A stretch of 64,000 nt of DNA, from contig NC_080050.1 in NCBI RefSeq assembly GCF_026212465.1, forward strand, positions 5,178,084 to 5,242,083, written 5' to 3'. The position numbers and the translations under genes were made by a program. Below the pieces are notes generated by a model. It had not been told where the DNA came from. It ran no database searches and saw only the letters and a list, made by a program, of their open reading frames with translations. Source of the stretch: Amaranthus tricolor (taxonomy: Eukaryota; Streptophyta; Magnoliopsida; Caryophyllales; Amaranthaceae). Shown piece after piece: positions 1 to 12,879 of the stretch. Position 1 is the first letter of the stretch; each line of letters opens with the position of its first letter.

Positions 1-1400
1 TATTTGGTATATATTATTGTGTTGAAGTTGTTAGAATTGAAAAGCATAGTCATATGCTAGAAATTATGTGTAAAGTTGTGATTTTAAAGGATTTTTTAAG
101 CGTTTTTTTTCGACTTTTACCGCATAATGTAGCTCAAACTTGGTTTCTTTTGCACGAAACATTGCACACAACACTATTTGGTAAATAGTATTGCGTTGAA
201 GTGGTTAGAATTGAAAATCATAGTCATATGCTAGAAATTACGTGTTAAGTTGCGATTTTAAGAGTTTTTCAGCGTTTCTTCTTCTGCCACTTTTGGGCAT
301 AAAGTAACTCAAACTTGGTTTGTTTTGCACGAAACTTAGCAAACAACACTATTTAGTATATATTATTCTGTTGAATGGGTTAGACTTGAAATTCATAATC
401 ATATGCAAGAATTACGTGTTAAGTTGCGATTTTAAGGGTTTTTAAGCGTTTTTGCCACTTTTGCGCATAAAGTAGTTCAAACTTGGTTTGTTTTGCACGA
501 AACTTGTCACACAACACTATTTTTTAAATTTTATTCTATTGAAGTGGTTAGAATTGAAAATCATAGTCACATGCTAGAAATTACGTGTTAAGTTGCGATT
601 TTAAGAGTTTTTCAGCGTTTTTGCCACTTTTGGGCATAAAGTAACTCAAACTTGGTTTGTTTTGCACGAAACTTAGCAAACAACACTATTTAGTATATAT
701 TATTCTGTTGAATGGGTTAGACTTGAAATTCATAGTCATATGCAAGAATTACGTGTTAAGTTGCGATTTTAAGGGTTTTTAAGCGTTTTTGCCACTTTTG
801 CGCATAAAGTAGTTCAAACTTGGTTTGTTTTGCACGAAATTTGGCACACAACACTATTTTTTATATATTATTGTACTAAAGTGGTTAGAATTGAAAATCA
901 TAATCATATGCTAGAAATTACGTGTTAAGTTGCGATTTTAAGAGTATTTAAGTGTTTTTGCCACTTTTGGGTATAAAGTAACTCAAACTTGGTTTGTTTT
1001 GCGCGAAACTTAGCATACAACACTATTTAGTATATATTATTGTGTTAAATCGGTTAGAATTGAAAATCATAGTCATGCTAGAAATTACGTGTTTAGTTGC
1101 GATTCTAAGGGTTTTTAAGCGTTTTTGCTACTTTTGCGCATAAAGTAGCTTAAACTTGGTTTGTTTTGCACGAAACATGGCGCACAACACTATTTGGTAT
1201 ATATATTATTCTGTTGAATGGGTTAGACTTGAAATTCATAGTCATATGCAAGAATTACGTGTTAAGTTGCGATTTTAAGGGTTTTTAAGCGTTTTTGCCA
1301 CTTTTGCGCATAAAGTAGTTCAAACTTGGTTTGTTTTGCACGAAATTTGGCACAAAACACTATTTTTTATATATTATTGTACTGAAGTGGTTAGAATAGA
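1..1400. repeat. Segment repeated downstream at about 3.05-4.6 kb
   Basis: The opening segment shares private variants with the segment starting near 3,055, including 'gcataatgtagctc' (122 and 3,172) and 'acatggcgcacaac' (about 1,176 and 4,389). The offset is about 3,050 bp at the left and about 3,213 bp at the right, so one monomer was gained or lost between the copies. The first 300 bases also carry small expansions that the downstream copy lacks, such as an extra T run before 'cgactttta' and a repeated 'ttc' before 'tgccac'. Confidence 0.7.
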
Positions 1401-1494
1401 AAATCATAGTCATATGCTAGAAATTACGTGTTAAGTTGCGATTTTAAGAGTTTTTAAGCGTTCTTGCCACTTTTGCGCATAAAGTAGCTCAAAC

Positions 1495-3870
1495 TTGGTT
1501 TGTTTTGCACGAAACTTGGCACACAACACTATTTGGTATATATTATTGTGTTGAAGTTGTTAGAATTGAAAAGCATAGTCATATGCTAGAAATTATGTGT
1601 GAAGTTGTGATTTTAAAGGTTTTTTTAAGCGTTTTTTCCACTTTTACGCATAAAGTAGCTCAAACTTGGTTTGTTTTGCACGAAACATTGCACACAACAC
1701 TATTTGGTAAATAGTATTGCGTTGAAGTGGTTAGAATTGAAAATCATAGTCATATGCTAAAAATTACGTGTTAAGTTGCGATTATATGGGTTTTTAAGCG
1801 TTTTTTCAACTTTTGCGCTTAAAATAGCTCTAACTTGGTTTGTTTTGCACGAAACATGGCACACAACACTATTTGGTATATATTATTCTGTTGAATGGGT
1901 TAGACTTGAAATTCATAGTCATATGCAAGAATTACGTGTTAAGTTGCGATTTTAAGGGTATTTAAGCGTTTTTGCCACTTTTGCGCATAAAGTAGTTCAA
2001 ACTTGATTTGTTTTGCACGAAACTTGGCACACAACACTATTTGGTATGTATTATTGTGTTGAAGTTGTTAGAATTTAAAAGCATAGTCATATGCTAGAAA
2101 TTATGTGTTAAGTTGCGATTTTAAAGGTTTTTTTAAGCGTTTTTTCCACTTTTGCGCATAAATTAGCTCAAACTTGGTTTGTTTTGCACGAAACATGACA
2201 CACAACACTATTTTGTATATATTATTGCGTTGAAGTGGTTAGAATTGAAAATCATAGTCATATGCTAGAAATTACGTGTTAAGTTGCGATTCTAAGGGTT
2301 TTTAAGCATTTTTTCCACTTTTGCGCATAAAGTAGCTTAAACTTGGTTTCTTTTGCACGAAACTTGGCACACAACACTATTTGGTATATATTATTGTGTT
2401 GAATGGGTTAGACTTGAAATTCATAGTCATATGCTAGAATTACGTGTTAAGTTGCGATTTTAAAGGTTTTAAGCGTTTTTGCCACTTTTGCGCATAAAGT
2501 AGTTGAAACTTGGTTTGTTTTGCACGAAATTTGGCACAAAACACTATTTTTTATATATTATTGTATTGAAGTGGTTAGAATTGAAAATCATAGTCATATG
2601 CTAGAAATTACGTGTTAAGTTGCGATTTTAAGAGTTTTTAAGCGTTTTTGCCACTTTTGCGCATAAAGTAGCTCAAACATGGTTTGTTTTGCACGAAACT
2701 TGGCACACAACACTATTTGGTATATATTATTGTGTTGAAGTTGTTAGAATTGAAAAGCATAGTCATATGCTAGAAATTATGTGTGAAGTTGTGATTTCAA
2801 AGGTTTTTTTAAGCGTTTTTTCCACTTTTACGCATAATGTAGCTCAAACTTGGTTTGTTTTGCACGAAACATTGCACACAACACTATTTGGTAAATAGTA
2901 TTGCGTTGAAGTGGTTAGAATTGAAAATCATAGTCATATGCTAGAAATTACGTGTTAAGTTGCGATTATAAGGGTTTTTAAGCGTTTTTTCAACTTTTGC
3001 GCTTAAAGTAGCTCAAACTTGGTTTGTTTGGCACGAAACTTGGCACACAACACTATTCGGTATATATTATTGTGTAGAAGTTGTTAGAATTGAAAAGCAT
3101 AGTCATATGCTAGAAATTATGTGTAAAGTTGTGATTTTAAAGGATTTTTTAAGCGTTTTTTCGACTTTTACGCATAATGTAGCTCAAACTTGGTTTCTTT
3201 TGCACGAAACATTGCACACAACACTATTTGGTAAATAGTATTGCGTTGAAGTGGTAGAATTGAAAATCATAGTCATATGCTAGAAATTACGTGTTAAATT
3301 GCGATTTTAAGAGTTTTTCAGCGTTTCTGCCACTTTTGGGCATAAAGTAACTCAAACTTGGTTTGTTTTGCACGAAACTTAGCAAACAACACTATTTAGT
3401 ATATATTATTCTGTTGAATGGGTTAGACTTGAAATTCATAGTCATATGCAAGAATTACGTGTTAAGTTGCGATTTTAAGGGTTTTTAAGCGTTTTTGCCA
3501 CTTTTGCGCATAAAGTAGTTCAAACTTGGTTTGTTTTGCACGAAATTTGGCACAAAACACTATTTTTTATATATTATTGTACTGAAGTGGTGAGAATTTA
3601 AAAACATAGTCATATGCTAGAAATTACGTGTTAAGTTGCGATTTTAATAGTTTTTAAGCGTTCTTGCCACTTTTGCGCATAAAGTAGCTCAAACTTGGTT
3701 TGTTTTGCACGAAACTTGGCACACAACACTATTTGGTATATATTATTGTGTTGAAGTTGTTAGAATTGAAAAGCATAGTCATATGCTAGAAATTATGTGT
3801 GAAGTTGTGATTTTAAAGGTTTTTTTAAGCGTTTTTTCAACTTTTGCGCTTAAAGTAGCTCAAACTTGGT
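1495..3870. repeat. Local 7-monomer periodicity (about 1.18 kb)
   Basis: The monomer with 'gttgttagaattgaaaagc' and 'gtgtgaagttgtga' at about 1,495 recurs at about 2,679 (offset 1,184 bp, seven monomers) and again near 3,695 (six monomers further). The following monomer with 'gaaacattgcacac' and 'ggtaaatagtattgcg' follows in the first two cases. The periodicity is imperfect and is the least regular HOR in Block I. Confidence 0.65.
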
Positions 3871-4639
3871 TTGTTTTTCACGAAACTTGGCACACAACAC
3901 TATTTGGTATATATTATTTTGTTGAATAAGTTAGAATTGAAATTAGTCATATGCTAGAAATTACGTGTTAAGTTGCGATTTTAAGGGTTTGTAAGCGTTT
4001 TTTGCCACTTTTGTGCATAAAGTAGTTCAAACTTGGTTTGTTTTGCACGAAATTTGGCACACAACACTATTTTTTATATATTATTGTACTAAAGTGGTTA
4101 GAATTGAAAATCATAATCATATGCTAGAAATTACGTGTTAAGTTGCGATTTTAAGAGTATTTAAGTGTTTTTGCCACTTTTGGGTATAAAGTAACTCAAA
4201 CTTGGTTTGTTTTGCACGAAACTTAGCATACAACACTATTTAGTATATATTATTGTGTTAAATCGGTTAGAATTGAAAATCATAGTCATGCTAGAAATTA
4301 CGTGTTTAGTTGCGATTCTAAGGGTTTTTAAGCGTTTTTGCTACTTTTGCGCATAAAGTAGCTTAAACTTGGTTTGTTTTGCACGAAACATGGCGCACAA
4401 CACTATTTGGTATATATATTATTCTGTTGAATGGGTTAGACTTGAAATTCATAGTCATATGCAAGAATTACGTGTTAAGTTGCGATTTTAAGGGTTTTTA
4501 AGCGTTTTTGCCACTTTTGCGCATAAAGTAGTTCAAACTTGGTTTGTTTTGCACGAAATTTGGCACAAAACACTATTTTTTATATATTATTGTATTGAAG
4601 TGGTTAGAATTGAAAATCATAGTCATATGCTAGAAATTA

Positions 4640-7240
4640 CTTGTTAAGTTGCGATTTTAAGAGTTTTTAAGCGTTTTTGCCGTTTTTTGCGCATAAAGTA
4701 GCTCAAACTTGGTTTGTTTTGCACGAAACATGGAACACAACACTATTTGGTATATATTATTGTGTTGAAGTTGTTAGAATTGAAAAGCATAGTTATATGC
4801 TAGAAATTATGTGTGAAGTTGCGATTTTAAGGTTTTTAAGCGTTTTTGCAACTTTTGCGCATAAAGTAGTTCAAACTTGGTTTGTTTTGCACGAAACTTT
4901 TCACACAACACTATTTTTATATATTATTGTATTGAAGTGGTTAGAATTGAAAATCATAGTCACATGCTAGAAATTACGTGTTAAGTTGCGATTTTAAGAG
5001 TTTTTCAGCGTCTTTGCCACTTTTGCGCATAAAGTAACTCAAACTTGGTTTGTTTTGCACGAAACTTAGCATACAACACTACTTAGTATATATTATTGTG
5101 TTGAATCGGTTAGAATTGAAAATCATAGTCATGCTAGAAATTACGTGTTTAGTTGCGATTCTAAGGGTTTTTAAGCATTTTTGCCACTTTTGCGCATAAA
5201 GTAGCTTAAACTTTGTTTGTTTTGCACGAAACATGGCGCACAACACTATTTGGTATATATATTATTCTGTTGAATGGGTTAGACTTGAAATTCATAGTCA
5301 TATGCAAGAATTACGTGTTAAGTTGCGATTTTAAGGGTTTTTAAGCGTTTTTGCCACTTTTGCGCATAAAGTAGTTCAAACTTGGTTTGTTTTGCACGAA
5401 ATTTGGCACAAAACACTATTTTTTATATATTATTGTATTGAAGTGGTTAGAATTGAAAATCATAGTCATATGCTAGAAATTACTTGTTAAGTTGCGATTT
5501 TAAGAGTTTTTAAGCGTTTTTGCCGTTTTTGCGCATAAAGTAGCTCAAACTTGGTTTGTTTTGCACGAAACATGGAACACAACACTATTTGGTATATATT
5601 ATTGTGTTGAAGTTGTTAGAATTGAAAAGCATAGTTATATGCTAGAAATTATGTGTGAAGTTGCGATTTTAAGGTTTTTAAGCGTTTTTGCAACTTTTGC
5701 GCATAAAGTAGTTCAAACTTGGTTTGTTTTGCACGAAACTTGTCACACAACACTATTTTTATATATTATTGTATTGAAGTGGTTAGAATTGAAAATCATA
5801 GTCACATGCTAGAAATTACGTGTTAAGTTGCGATTTTAAGAGTTTTTCAGCGTCTTTGCCACTTTTGCGCATAAAGTAACTCAAACTTGGTTTGTTTTGC
5901 ACGAAACTTAGCATACAACACTACTTAGTATATATTATTGTGTTGAATCGGTTAGAATTGAAAATCATAGTCATGCTAGAAATTACGTGTTTAGTTGCGA
6001 TTCTAAGGGTTTTTAAGCATTTTTGCCACTTTTGCGCATAAAGTAGCTTAAACTTTGTTTGTTTTGCACGAAACATGGCACACAACACTATTTGGTATAT
6101 ATTATTCTGTTGAATGCGTTAGACTTGAAATTCATAGTCATATGCAAGAATTACGTGTTAAGTTGCGATTTTAAGGGTATTTAAGCGTTTTTGCCACTTT
6201 TGCGCATAAAGTAGTTCAAACTTGGTTTGTTTTGCACGAAATTTGGCACAAAACACTATTTTTTATATATTATTGTATTGAAGTGGTTAGAATTGAAAAT
6301 CATAGTCATATGCTAGAAATTACTTGTTAAGTTGCGATTTTAAGAGTTTTTAAGCGTTTTTACCGCTTTTGCGCATAAAGTAGCTCAAACTTGGTTTGTT
6401 TTGCACGAAACATGGAACACAACACTATTTGGTATATATTATTGTGTTGAAGTTGTTAGAATTGAAAAGCATAGTTATATGCTAGAAATTATGTGTGAAG
6501 TTGCGATTTTAAGGTTTTTAAGCGTTTTTGCAACTTTTGCGCATAAAGTAGTTCAAACTTGGTTTGTTTTGCACGAAACTTGTCACACAACACTATTTTT
6601 TATATATTATTGTATTGAAGTGGTTAGAATTGAAAATCATAGTCACATGCTAGAAATTACTTGTTAAGTTGCTATTTTAAAAGTTTTTCAGCGTTTTTTC
6701 CACTTTTGCGCATAAAGTAACTCAAACTTGGTTTGTTTTGCACGAAACTTAGGATACAACACTATTTAGTATATATTATTGTGTTGAATCGGTTAGAATT
6801 GAAAATCATAGTCATAATAGAAATTACGTGTTTGGTTGCGATTCTAAGGGTTTTTAAGCGTTTTTTCCACTTTTGCGCATAAAGTAGCTCAAACTTGGTT
6901 TGTTTTGCACGAAACTTGGCACACAACACTATTTGGTATATATTATTGTGTTGAAGTTGTTAGAATTGAAAAGCATAGTCATATGCTAGAAATTATGTGT
7001 GAAGTTGCGACTTTAAAGGTTTTTTTAAGCGTTTTTTCCACTTTTACGCATAAAGTAGCTCAAACTTGGTTTGTTTTGCACGAAACATTGCACACAACAC
7101 TATTTGGTAAATATTATTGCGTTCAAGTGGTTAGAATTGAAAATCATAGTCATATGCTAGAAATTACGTGTTAAGTTGCGATTATAAGGGTTTTTAAGCG
7201 TTTTTTCAACTTTTGCGCTTAAAGTAGCTCAAACTTGGTT
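4640..7240. repeat. Five-monomer HOR, about 840 bp, three tandem copies
   Basis: The private variant 'catggaacacaacac' starts at 4,729, 5,571 and 6,411, giving periods of 842 and 840 bp, five monomers each. The monomers in between match in order: one with 'gaaacttgtcacac', one with 'gaaacttagcatac', one with 'acatgg(c)(g/a)cacaac', and one with 'gaaatttggcacaaaac'. The third copy ends in a monomer with 'cataatagaaattacg' and then passes into a different type at about 6,900. The same HOR reappears at 8,096 and 8,935 (839 bp). Confidence 0.85.
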
Positions 7241-9880
7241 TGTTTTTCACGAAACTTGGCACACAACACTATTTGGTATATATTATTTTGTTGAATAAGT
7301 TAGAATTGAAATTAGTCATATGCTAGAAATTACGTGTTAAGTTGCGATTTTAAGGGTTTTTAAGCGTTTTTGCCACTTTTGCGCATAAAGTAGTTCAAAC
7401 TTGGTTTGTTTTGCACGAAATTTGGCACACAACACTATTTTTTATATATTATTGTACTAAAGTGGTTAGAATTGAAAATCATAATCATATGCTAGAAATT
7501 ACGTGTTAAGTTGCGATTTTAAGAGTATTTAAGTGTTTTTGCCACTTTTGGGTATAAAGTAACTCAAACTTGGTTTGTTTTGCACGAAACTTAGCATACA
7601 ACACTATTTAGTATATATTATTGTGTTAAATCGGTTAGAATTGAAAATCATAGTCATGCTAGAAATTACGTGTTTAGTTGCGATTCTATGGGTTTTTAAG
7701 CGTTTTTGCTACTTTTGCGCATAAAGTAGCTTAAACTTGGTTTGTTTTGCACGAAACATGGCGCACAACACTATTTGGTATATATATTATTCTGTTGAAT
7801 GGGTTAGACTTGAAATTCATAGTCATATGCAAGAATTACGTGTTAAGTTGCGATTTTAAGGGTTTTTAAGCGTTTTTGCCACTTTTGCGCATAAAGTAGT
7901 TCAAACTTGGTTTGTTTTGCACGAAATTTGGCACAAAACACTATTTTTTATATATTATTGTATTGAAGTGGTTAGAATTGAAAATCATAGTCATATGCTA
8001 GAAATTACTTGTTAAGTTGCGATTTTAAGAGTTTTTAAGCGTTTTTGCCGTTTTTGCGCATAAAGTAGCTCAAACTTGGTTTGTTTTGCACGAAACATGG
8101 AACACAACACTATTTGGTATATATTATTGTGTTGAAGTTGTTAGAATTGAAAAGCATAGTTATATGCTAGAAATTATGTGTGAAGTTGCGATTTTAAGGT
8201 TTTTAAGCGTTTTTGCAACTTTTGCGCATAAAGTAGTTCAAACTTGGTTTGTTTTGCACGAAACTTGTCACACAACACTATTTTTATATATTATTGTATT
8301 GAAGTGGTTAGAATTGAAAATCATAGTCACATGCTAGAAATTACGTGTTAAGTTGCGATTTTAAGAGTTTTTCAGCGTCTTTGCCACTTTTGCGCATAAA
8401 GTAACTCAAACTTGGTTTGTTTTGCACGAAACTTAGCATACAACACTACTTAGTATATATTATTGTGTTGAATCGGTTAGAATTGAAAATCATAGTCATG
8501 CTAGAAATTACGTGTTTAGTTGCGATTCTAAGGGTTTTTAAGCATTTTTGCCACTTTTGCGCATAAAGTAGCTTAAACTTTGTTTTTTTGCACGAAACAT
8601 GGCACACAACACTATTTGGTATATATTATTCTGTTGAATGCGTTAGACTTGAAATTCATAGTCATATGCAAGAATTACGTGTTAAGTTGCGATTTTAAGG
8701 GTATTTAAGCGTTTTTGCCACTTTTGCGCATAAAGTAGTTCAAACTTGGTTTGTTTTGCACGAAATTTGGCACAAAACACTATTTTTTATATATTATTGT
8801 ATTGAAGTGGTTAGAATTGAAAATCATAGTCATATGCTAGAAATTACTTGTTAAGTTGCGATTTTAAGAGTTTTTAAGCGTTTTTACCGCTTTTGCGCAT
8901 AAAGTAGCTCAAACTTGGTTTGTTTTGCACGAAACATGGAACACAACACTATTTGGTATATATTATTGTGTTGAAGTTGTTAGAATTGAAAAGCATAGTT
9001 ATATGCTAGAAATTATGTGTGAAGTTGCGATTTTAAGGTTTTTAAGCGTTTTTGCAACTTTTGCGCATAAAGTAGTTCAAACTTGGTTTGTTTTGCACGA
9101 AACTTGTCACACAACACTATTTTTTATATATTATTGTATTGAAGTGGTTAGAATTGAAAATCATAGTCACATGCTAGAAATTACTTGTTAAGTTGCTATT
9201 TTAAAAGTTTTTCAGCGTTTTTTCCACTTTTGCGCATAAAGTAACTCAAACTTGGTTTGTTTTGCACGAAACTTAGGATACAACACTATTTAGTATATAT
9301 TATTGTGTTGAATCGGTTAGAATTGAAAATCATAGTCATAATAGAAATTACGTGTTTGGTTGCGATTCTAAGGGTTTTTAAGCGTTTTTTCCACTTTTGC
9401 GCATAAAGTAGCTCAAACTTGGTTTGTTTTGCACGAAACTTGGCACACAACACTATTTGGTATATATTATTGTGTTGAAGTTGTTAGAATTGAAAAGCAT
9501 AGTCATATGCTAGAAATTATGTGTGAAGTTGCGACTTTAAAGGTTTTTTTAAGCGTTTTTTCCACTTTTACGCATAAAGTAGCTCAAACTTGGTTTGTTT
9601 TGCACGAAACATTGCACACAACACTATTTGGTAAATATTATTGCGTTCAAGTGGTTAGAATTGAAAATCATAGTCATATGCTAGAAATTACGTGTTAAGT
9701 TGCGATTATAAGGGTTTTTAAGCGTTTTTTCAACTTTTGCGCTTAAAGTAGCTCAAACTTGGTTTGTTTTTCACGAAACTTGGCACACAACACTATTTGG
9801 TATATATTATTTTGTTGAATAAGTTAGAATTGAAATTAGTCATATGCTAGAAATTACGTGCTAAGTTGCGATTTTAAGGG
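5220..9880. repeat. Tandem segmental duplication, about 2,524 bp (15 monomers)
   Basis: The stretch from about 5,220 to 7,360 is repeated in order from about 7,744 to 9,880. Private variants recur at a constant offset of 2,524-2,525 bp: 'catggaacac' at 5,571 and 8,096, and at 6,411 and 8,935; 'cataatagaaattacg' at about 6,812 and 9,336; 'gtgtgaagttgcgactt' at about 6,997 and 9,521. The copies differ at only scattered bases. Collinearity ends near 7,370 and 9,890, where one copy continues with 'gaaatttggcacac' and the other with 'gttatgcacgaaacttgtc'. Confidence 0.85.
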
Positions 9881-11260
9881 TTTTTAATCGTTTTTGCCAC
9901 TTTTGCGCATAAAGTAGTTCAAACTTGGTTTGTTATGCACGAAACTTGTCACACAACACTATTTTTATATATTATTGTATTGAAGTGGTTAGAATTGAAA
10001 ATCATAGTCACATGCTAGAAATTACGTGTTAAGTCGCGATTTTAAGAGTTTTTCAGCGTCTTTGCCACTTTTGCGCATAAAGTAACTCAAACTTGGTTTG
10101 TTTTGCACGAAACTTAGCATACAACACTATTTAGTATATATTATTGTGTTAAATCGGTTAGAATTGAAAATCATAGTCATGCTAGAAATTACGTGTTTAG
10201 TTGCGATTCTAAGGGTTTTTAAGCGTTTTTGCTACTTTTGCGCATAAAGTAGCTTAAACTTGGTTTGTTTTGCACGAAAACATGGCGCACAACACTATTT
10301 GGTATATATATTATTCTGTTGAATGGGTTAGAATTGAAAATCATAGTCATAATAGAAATTACGTGTTTGGTTGCGATTCTAAGGGTTTTTAAGCGTTTTT
10401 TCCACTTTTGCGCATAAAGTAGCTCAAACTTGGTTTGTTTTGCACGAAACTTGGCACACAACACTATTTGGTATATATTATTGTGTTGAAGTTGTTAGAA
10501 TTGAAAAGCATAGTCATATGCTAGAAATTATGTGTTAAGTTGCGATTTTAAGAGTTTTTAAGCGTTTTTTCCACTTTTACGCATAAAGTAGCTCAAACTT
10601 GGTTTGTTTTTCACGAAACATTGCACACAACACTATTTGGTAAATATTATTGCGTTCAAGTGGTTAGAATTGAAAATTATAGTCATATGCTAGAAATTAC
10701 GTGTTAAGTTGCGATTATAAGGGTTTTTAAGCGTTTTTTTCAACTTTTGCGCTTAAAGTAGCTCAAACTTGGTTTGTTTTTCACGAAACTTGGCACACAA
10801 CACTATTTGGTATATATTATTTTGTTGAATAAGTTAGAATTTAAATTAGTCATATGCTAGAAATTACGTGTTATGTTGCGATTTTAAGGGTTTTTAATCG
10901 TTTTTGCCACTTTTGCGCATAAAGTAGTTCAAACTTGGTTTGTTATGCACGAAACTTGTCACACAACACTATTTTTATATATTATTGTATTGAAGTGGTT
11001 AGAATTGAAAATCATAGTCACATGCTAGAAATTACGTGTTAAGTCGCGATTTTAAGAGTTTTTCAGCGTCTTTGCCACTTTTGCGCATAAAGTAACTCAA
11101 ACTTGGTTTGTTTTGCACGAAACTTAGCATACAACACTATTTAGTATATATTATTGTGTTGAATCGGTTAGAATTAAAAATCATAGTCATGCTAGAAATT
11201 ACGTTTTTAGTTGCGATTCTAAGGGTTTTTAAGCATTTTTGCCACTTTTGCGCATAAAGT
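9700..11260. repeat. Six-monomer duplication, about 1,010 bp
   Basis: The rare variant 'tgttatgcacgaaacttgtc' begins at 9,931 and 10,941, exactly 1,010 bp apart. Flanking monomers also match, including 'gggtttttaatcg' upstream and 'aagtcgcgattttaag' downstream. The right copy starts with a monomer carrying 'gcgcttaaagtagc' and the 'gttgaataag' type, as does the left. Confidence 0.8.
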
Positions 11261-12879
11261 AGCTTAAACTTTGTTTGTTTTGCACGAAACATGGCACACA
11301 ACACTATTTGGTATATATTATTGTGTTGAATGGGTTAGACTTGAAATTCATAGTCATATGCAAGAATTACGTGTTAAGTTGCGATTTTAAGGGTTTTTTA
11401 AGCGTTTTTGCCACTTTTGCGCATAAAGTAGTTCAAACTTGGTTTGTTTTGCACGAAATTTGGAACAATACACTATTTTTTATATATAATTGTATTGAAG
11501 TGGTTAGAATTGAAAATCATAGTCATATGCTAGAAATTACGTGTTAAGTTGCGATTTTAAGAGTTTTTAAGCGTTTTTGCCACTTTTGCGCATAAAGTAG
11601 CTCAAACCAGGTTTGTTTTGCACGAAACATGGCACACAACACTATTTTGTATATATTATTGCGTTGAAGTGGTTAGAATTGAAAATCATAGTCATATGCT
11701 AGAAATTACTTGTTAAGTTCCAATTCTAAGGGTTCTTAAGCGTTTTTGCCACTTTTGCGCATAAAGTAGCTTAAACTTGGTTTGTTTTGCACGAAACTTG
11801 GCACACAACACAATTTGGTATATATTATTGTGTTGAATGGGTTAGACTTGAAATTCAAAGTCATATGCTAGAATTACGTGTTAAATTGCAATTTTAAGGG
11901 TTTTTAAGCGTTTTTTCCACTTTTGCGCATAAAGTAGTTCAAACTTGGTTTGTTTTGCACGAAATTTGGCACAAAACAGTATTTTTTATATATTATTGTA
12001 TTTAAGTGGTCAGAATTGAAAATCATAGTCATATGCTAGAAATTACGTGTTAAGTTGCGATTTTAAGGGTATTTAAGCGTTTTTGCCATTTTTGCGCATA
12101 AAGTAGCTCAAGCTTGGTTTGTTTTGCACGAAACTTGGCACACAACACTATTTGGTATATATTATTGTGTTGAAGTTGTTAGAATTGAAAAGCATAGTCA
12201 TATACTAGAAATTATGTGTGAAGTTGCGACTTTAAATGTTTTTTTAAGCGTTTTTTCCACTTTTACGCATAAAGTAGCTCAAACTTGGTTTGTTTTGCAC
12301 GAAACATTGCACACAACACTATTTGGTAAATATTATTGCGTTGAAGTGGTTAGAATTGAAAATCATAGTCATATGCTAGAAATTACGTGTTAAGTTGCGA
12401 TTATAAGGGTTTTTAAGCGTTTTTTTCAACTTTTGCGCTTAAAGTAGCTCAAACATGGTTTGTTTTGCATGAAACTTGGCACACAACACTATTTGGTATA
12501 TACTATTGTATTGAATAAGTTAGAATTGAAATTAGTCATACGTTAGAAATTACATGTTAAGTTGCGATTTTAAGGGTTTTTAAGCGTTTTTGCCACTTTT
12601 GCGCATAAAGTAATTCAAACTTGGTTTGTTTTGCACGAAACTTGTCACACAACACTATTTTTTATATATTATTGTATTGAAGTGGTTAGAATTGAAAATC
12701 ATAGTCACATGCTAGAAATTACGTGTTAAGTTGCGATTTTAAGAGTTTTTCAGCGTCTTTGCCACTTTTGCGCATAAAGTAACTCAAACTTGGTTTGTTT
12801 TGCACGAAACTTAGCATACAACACTATTTAGTATATATTATTGTGTTGAATCGGTTAGAATTGAAAATCATAGTCATAT

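Noticed and set aside
1505..1714. Repeated small open frames of 60-106 codons with recurring peptides such as 'HETWHTTLFGIYYCVEVVRI'
   Set aside because: They begin at TTG in monomer context, span less than two monomers, and occur once per repeat because the DNA is repeated. 169 is not divisible by 3, so no frame stays open across the array. Nothing suggests translation.
10219..10464. Only listed-size open frame on the minus strand (81 codons)
   Set aside because: It covers ordinary satellite monomers in reverse and has no counterpart in neighbouring units. It is a chance opening.
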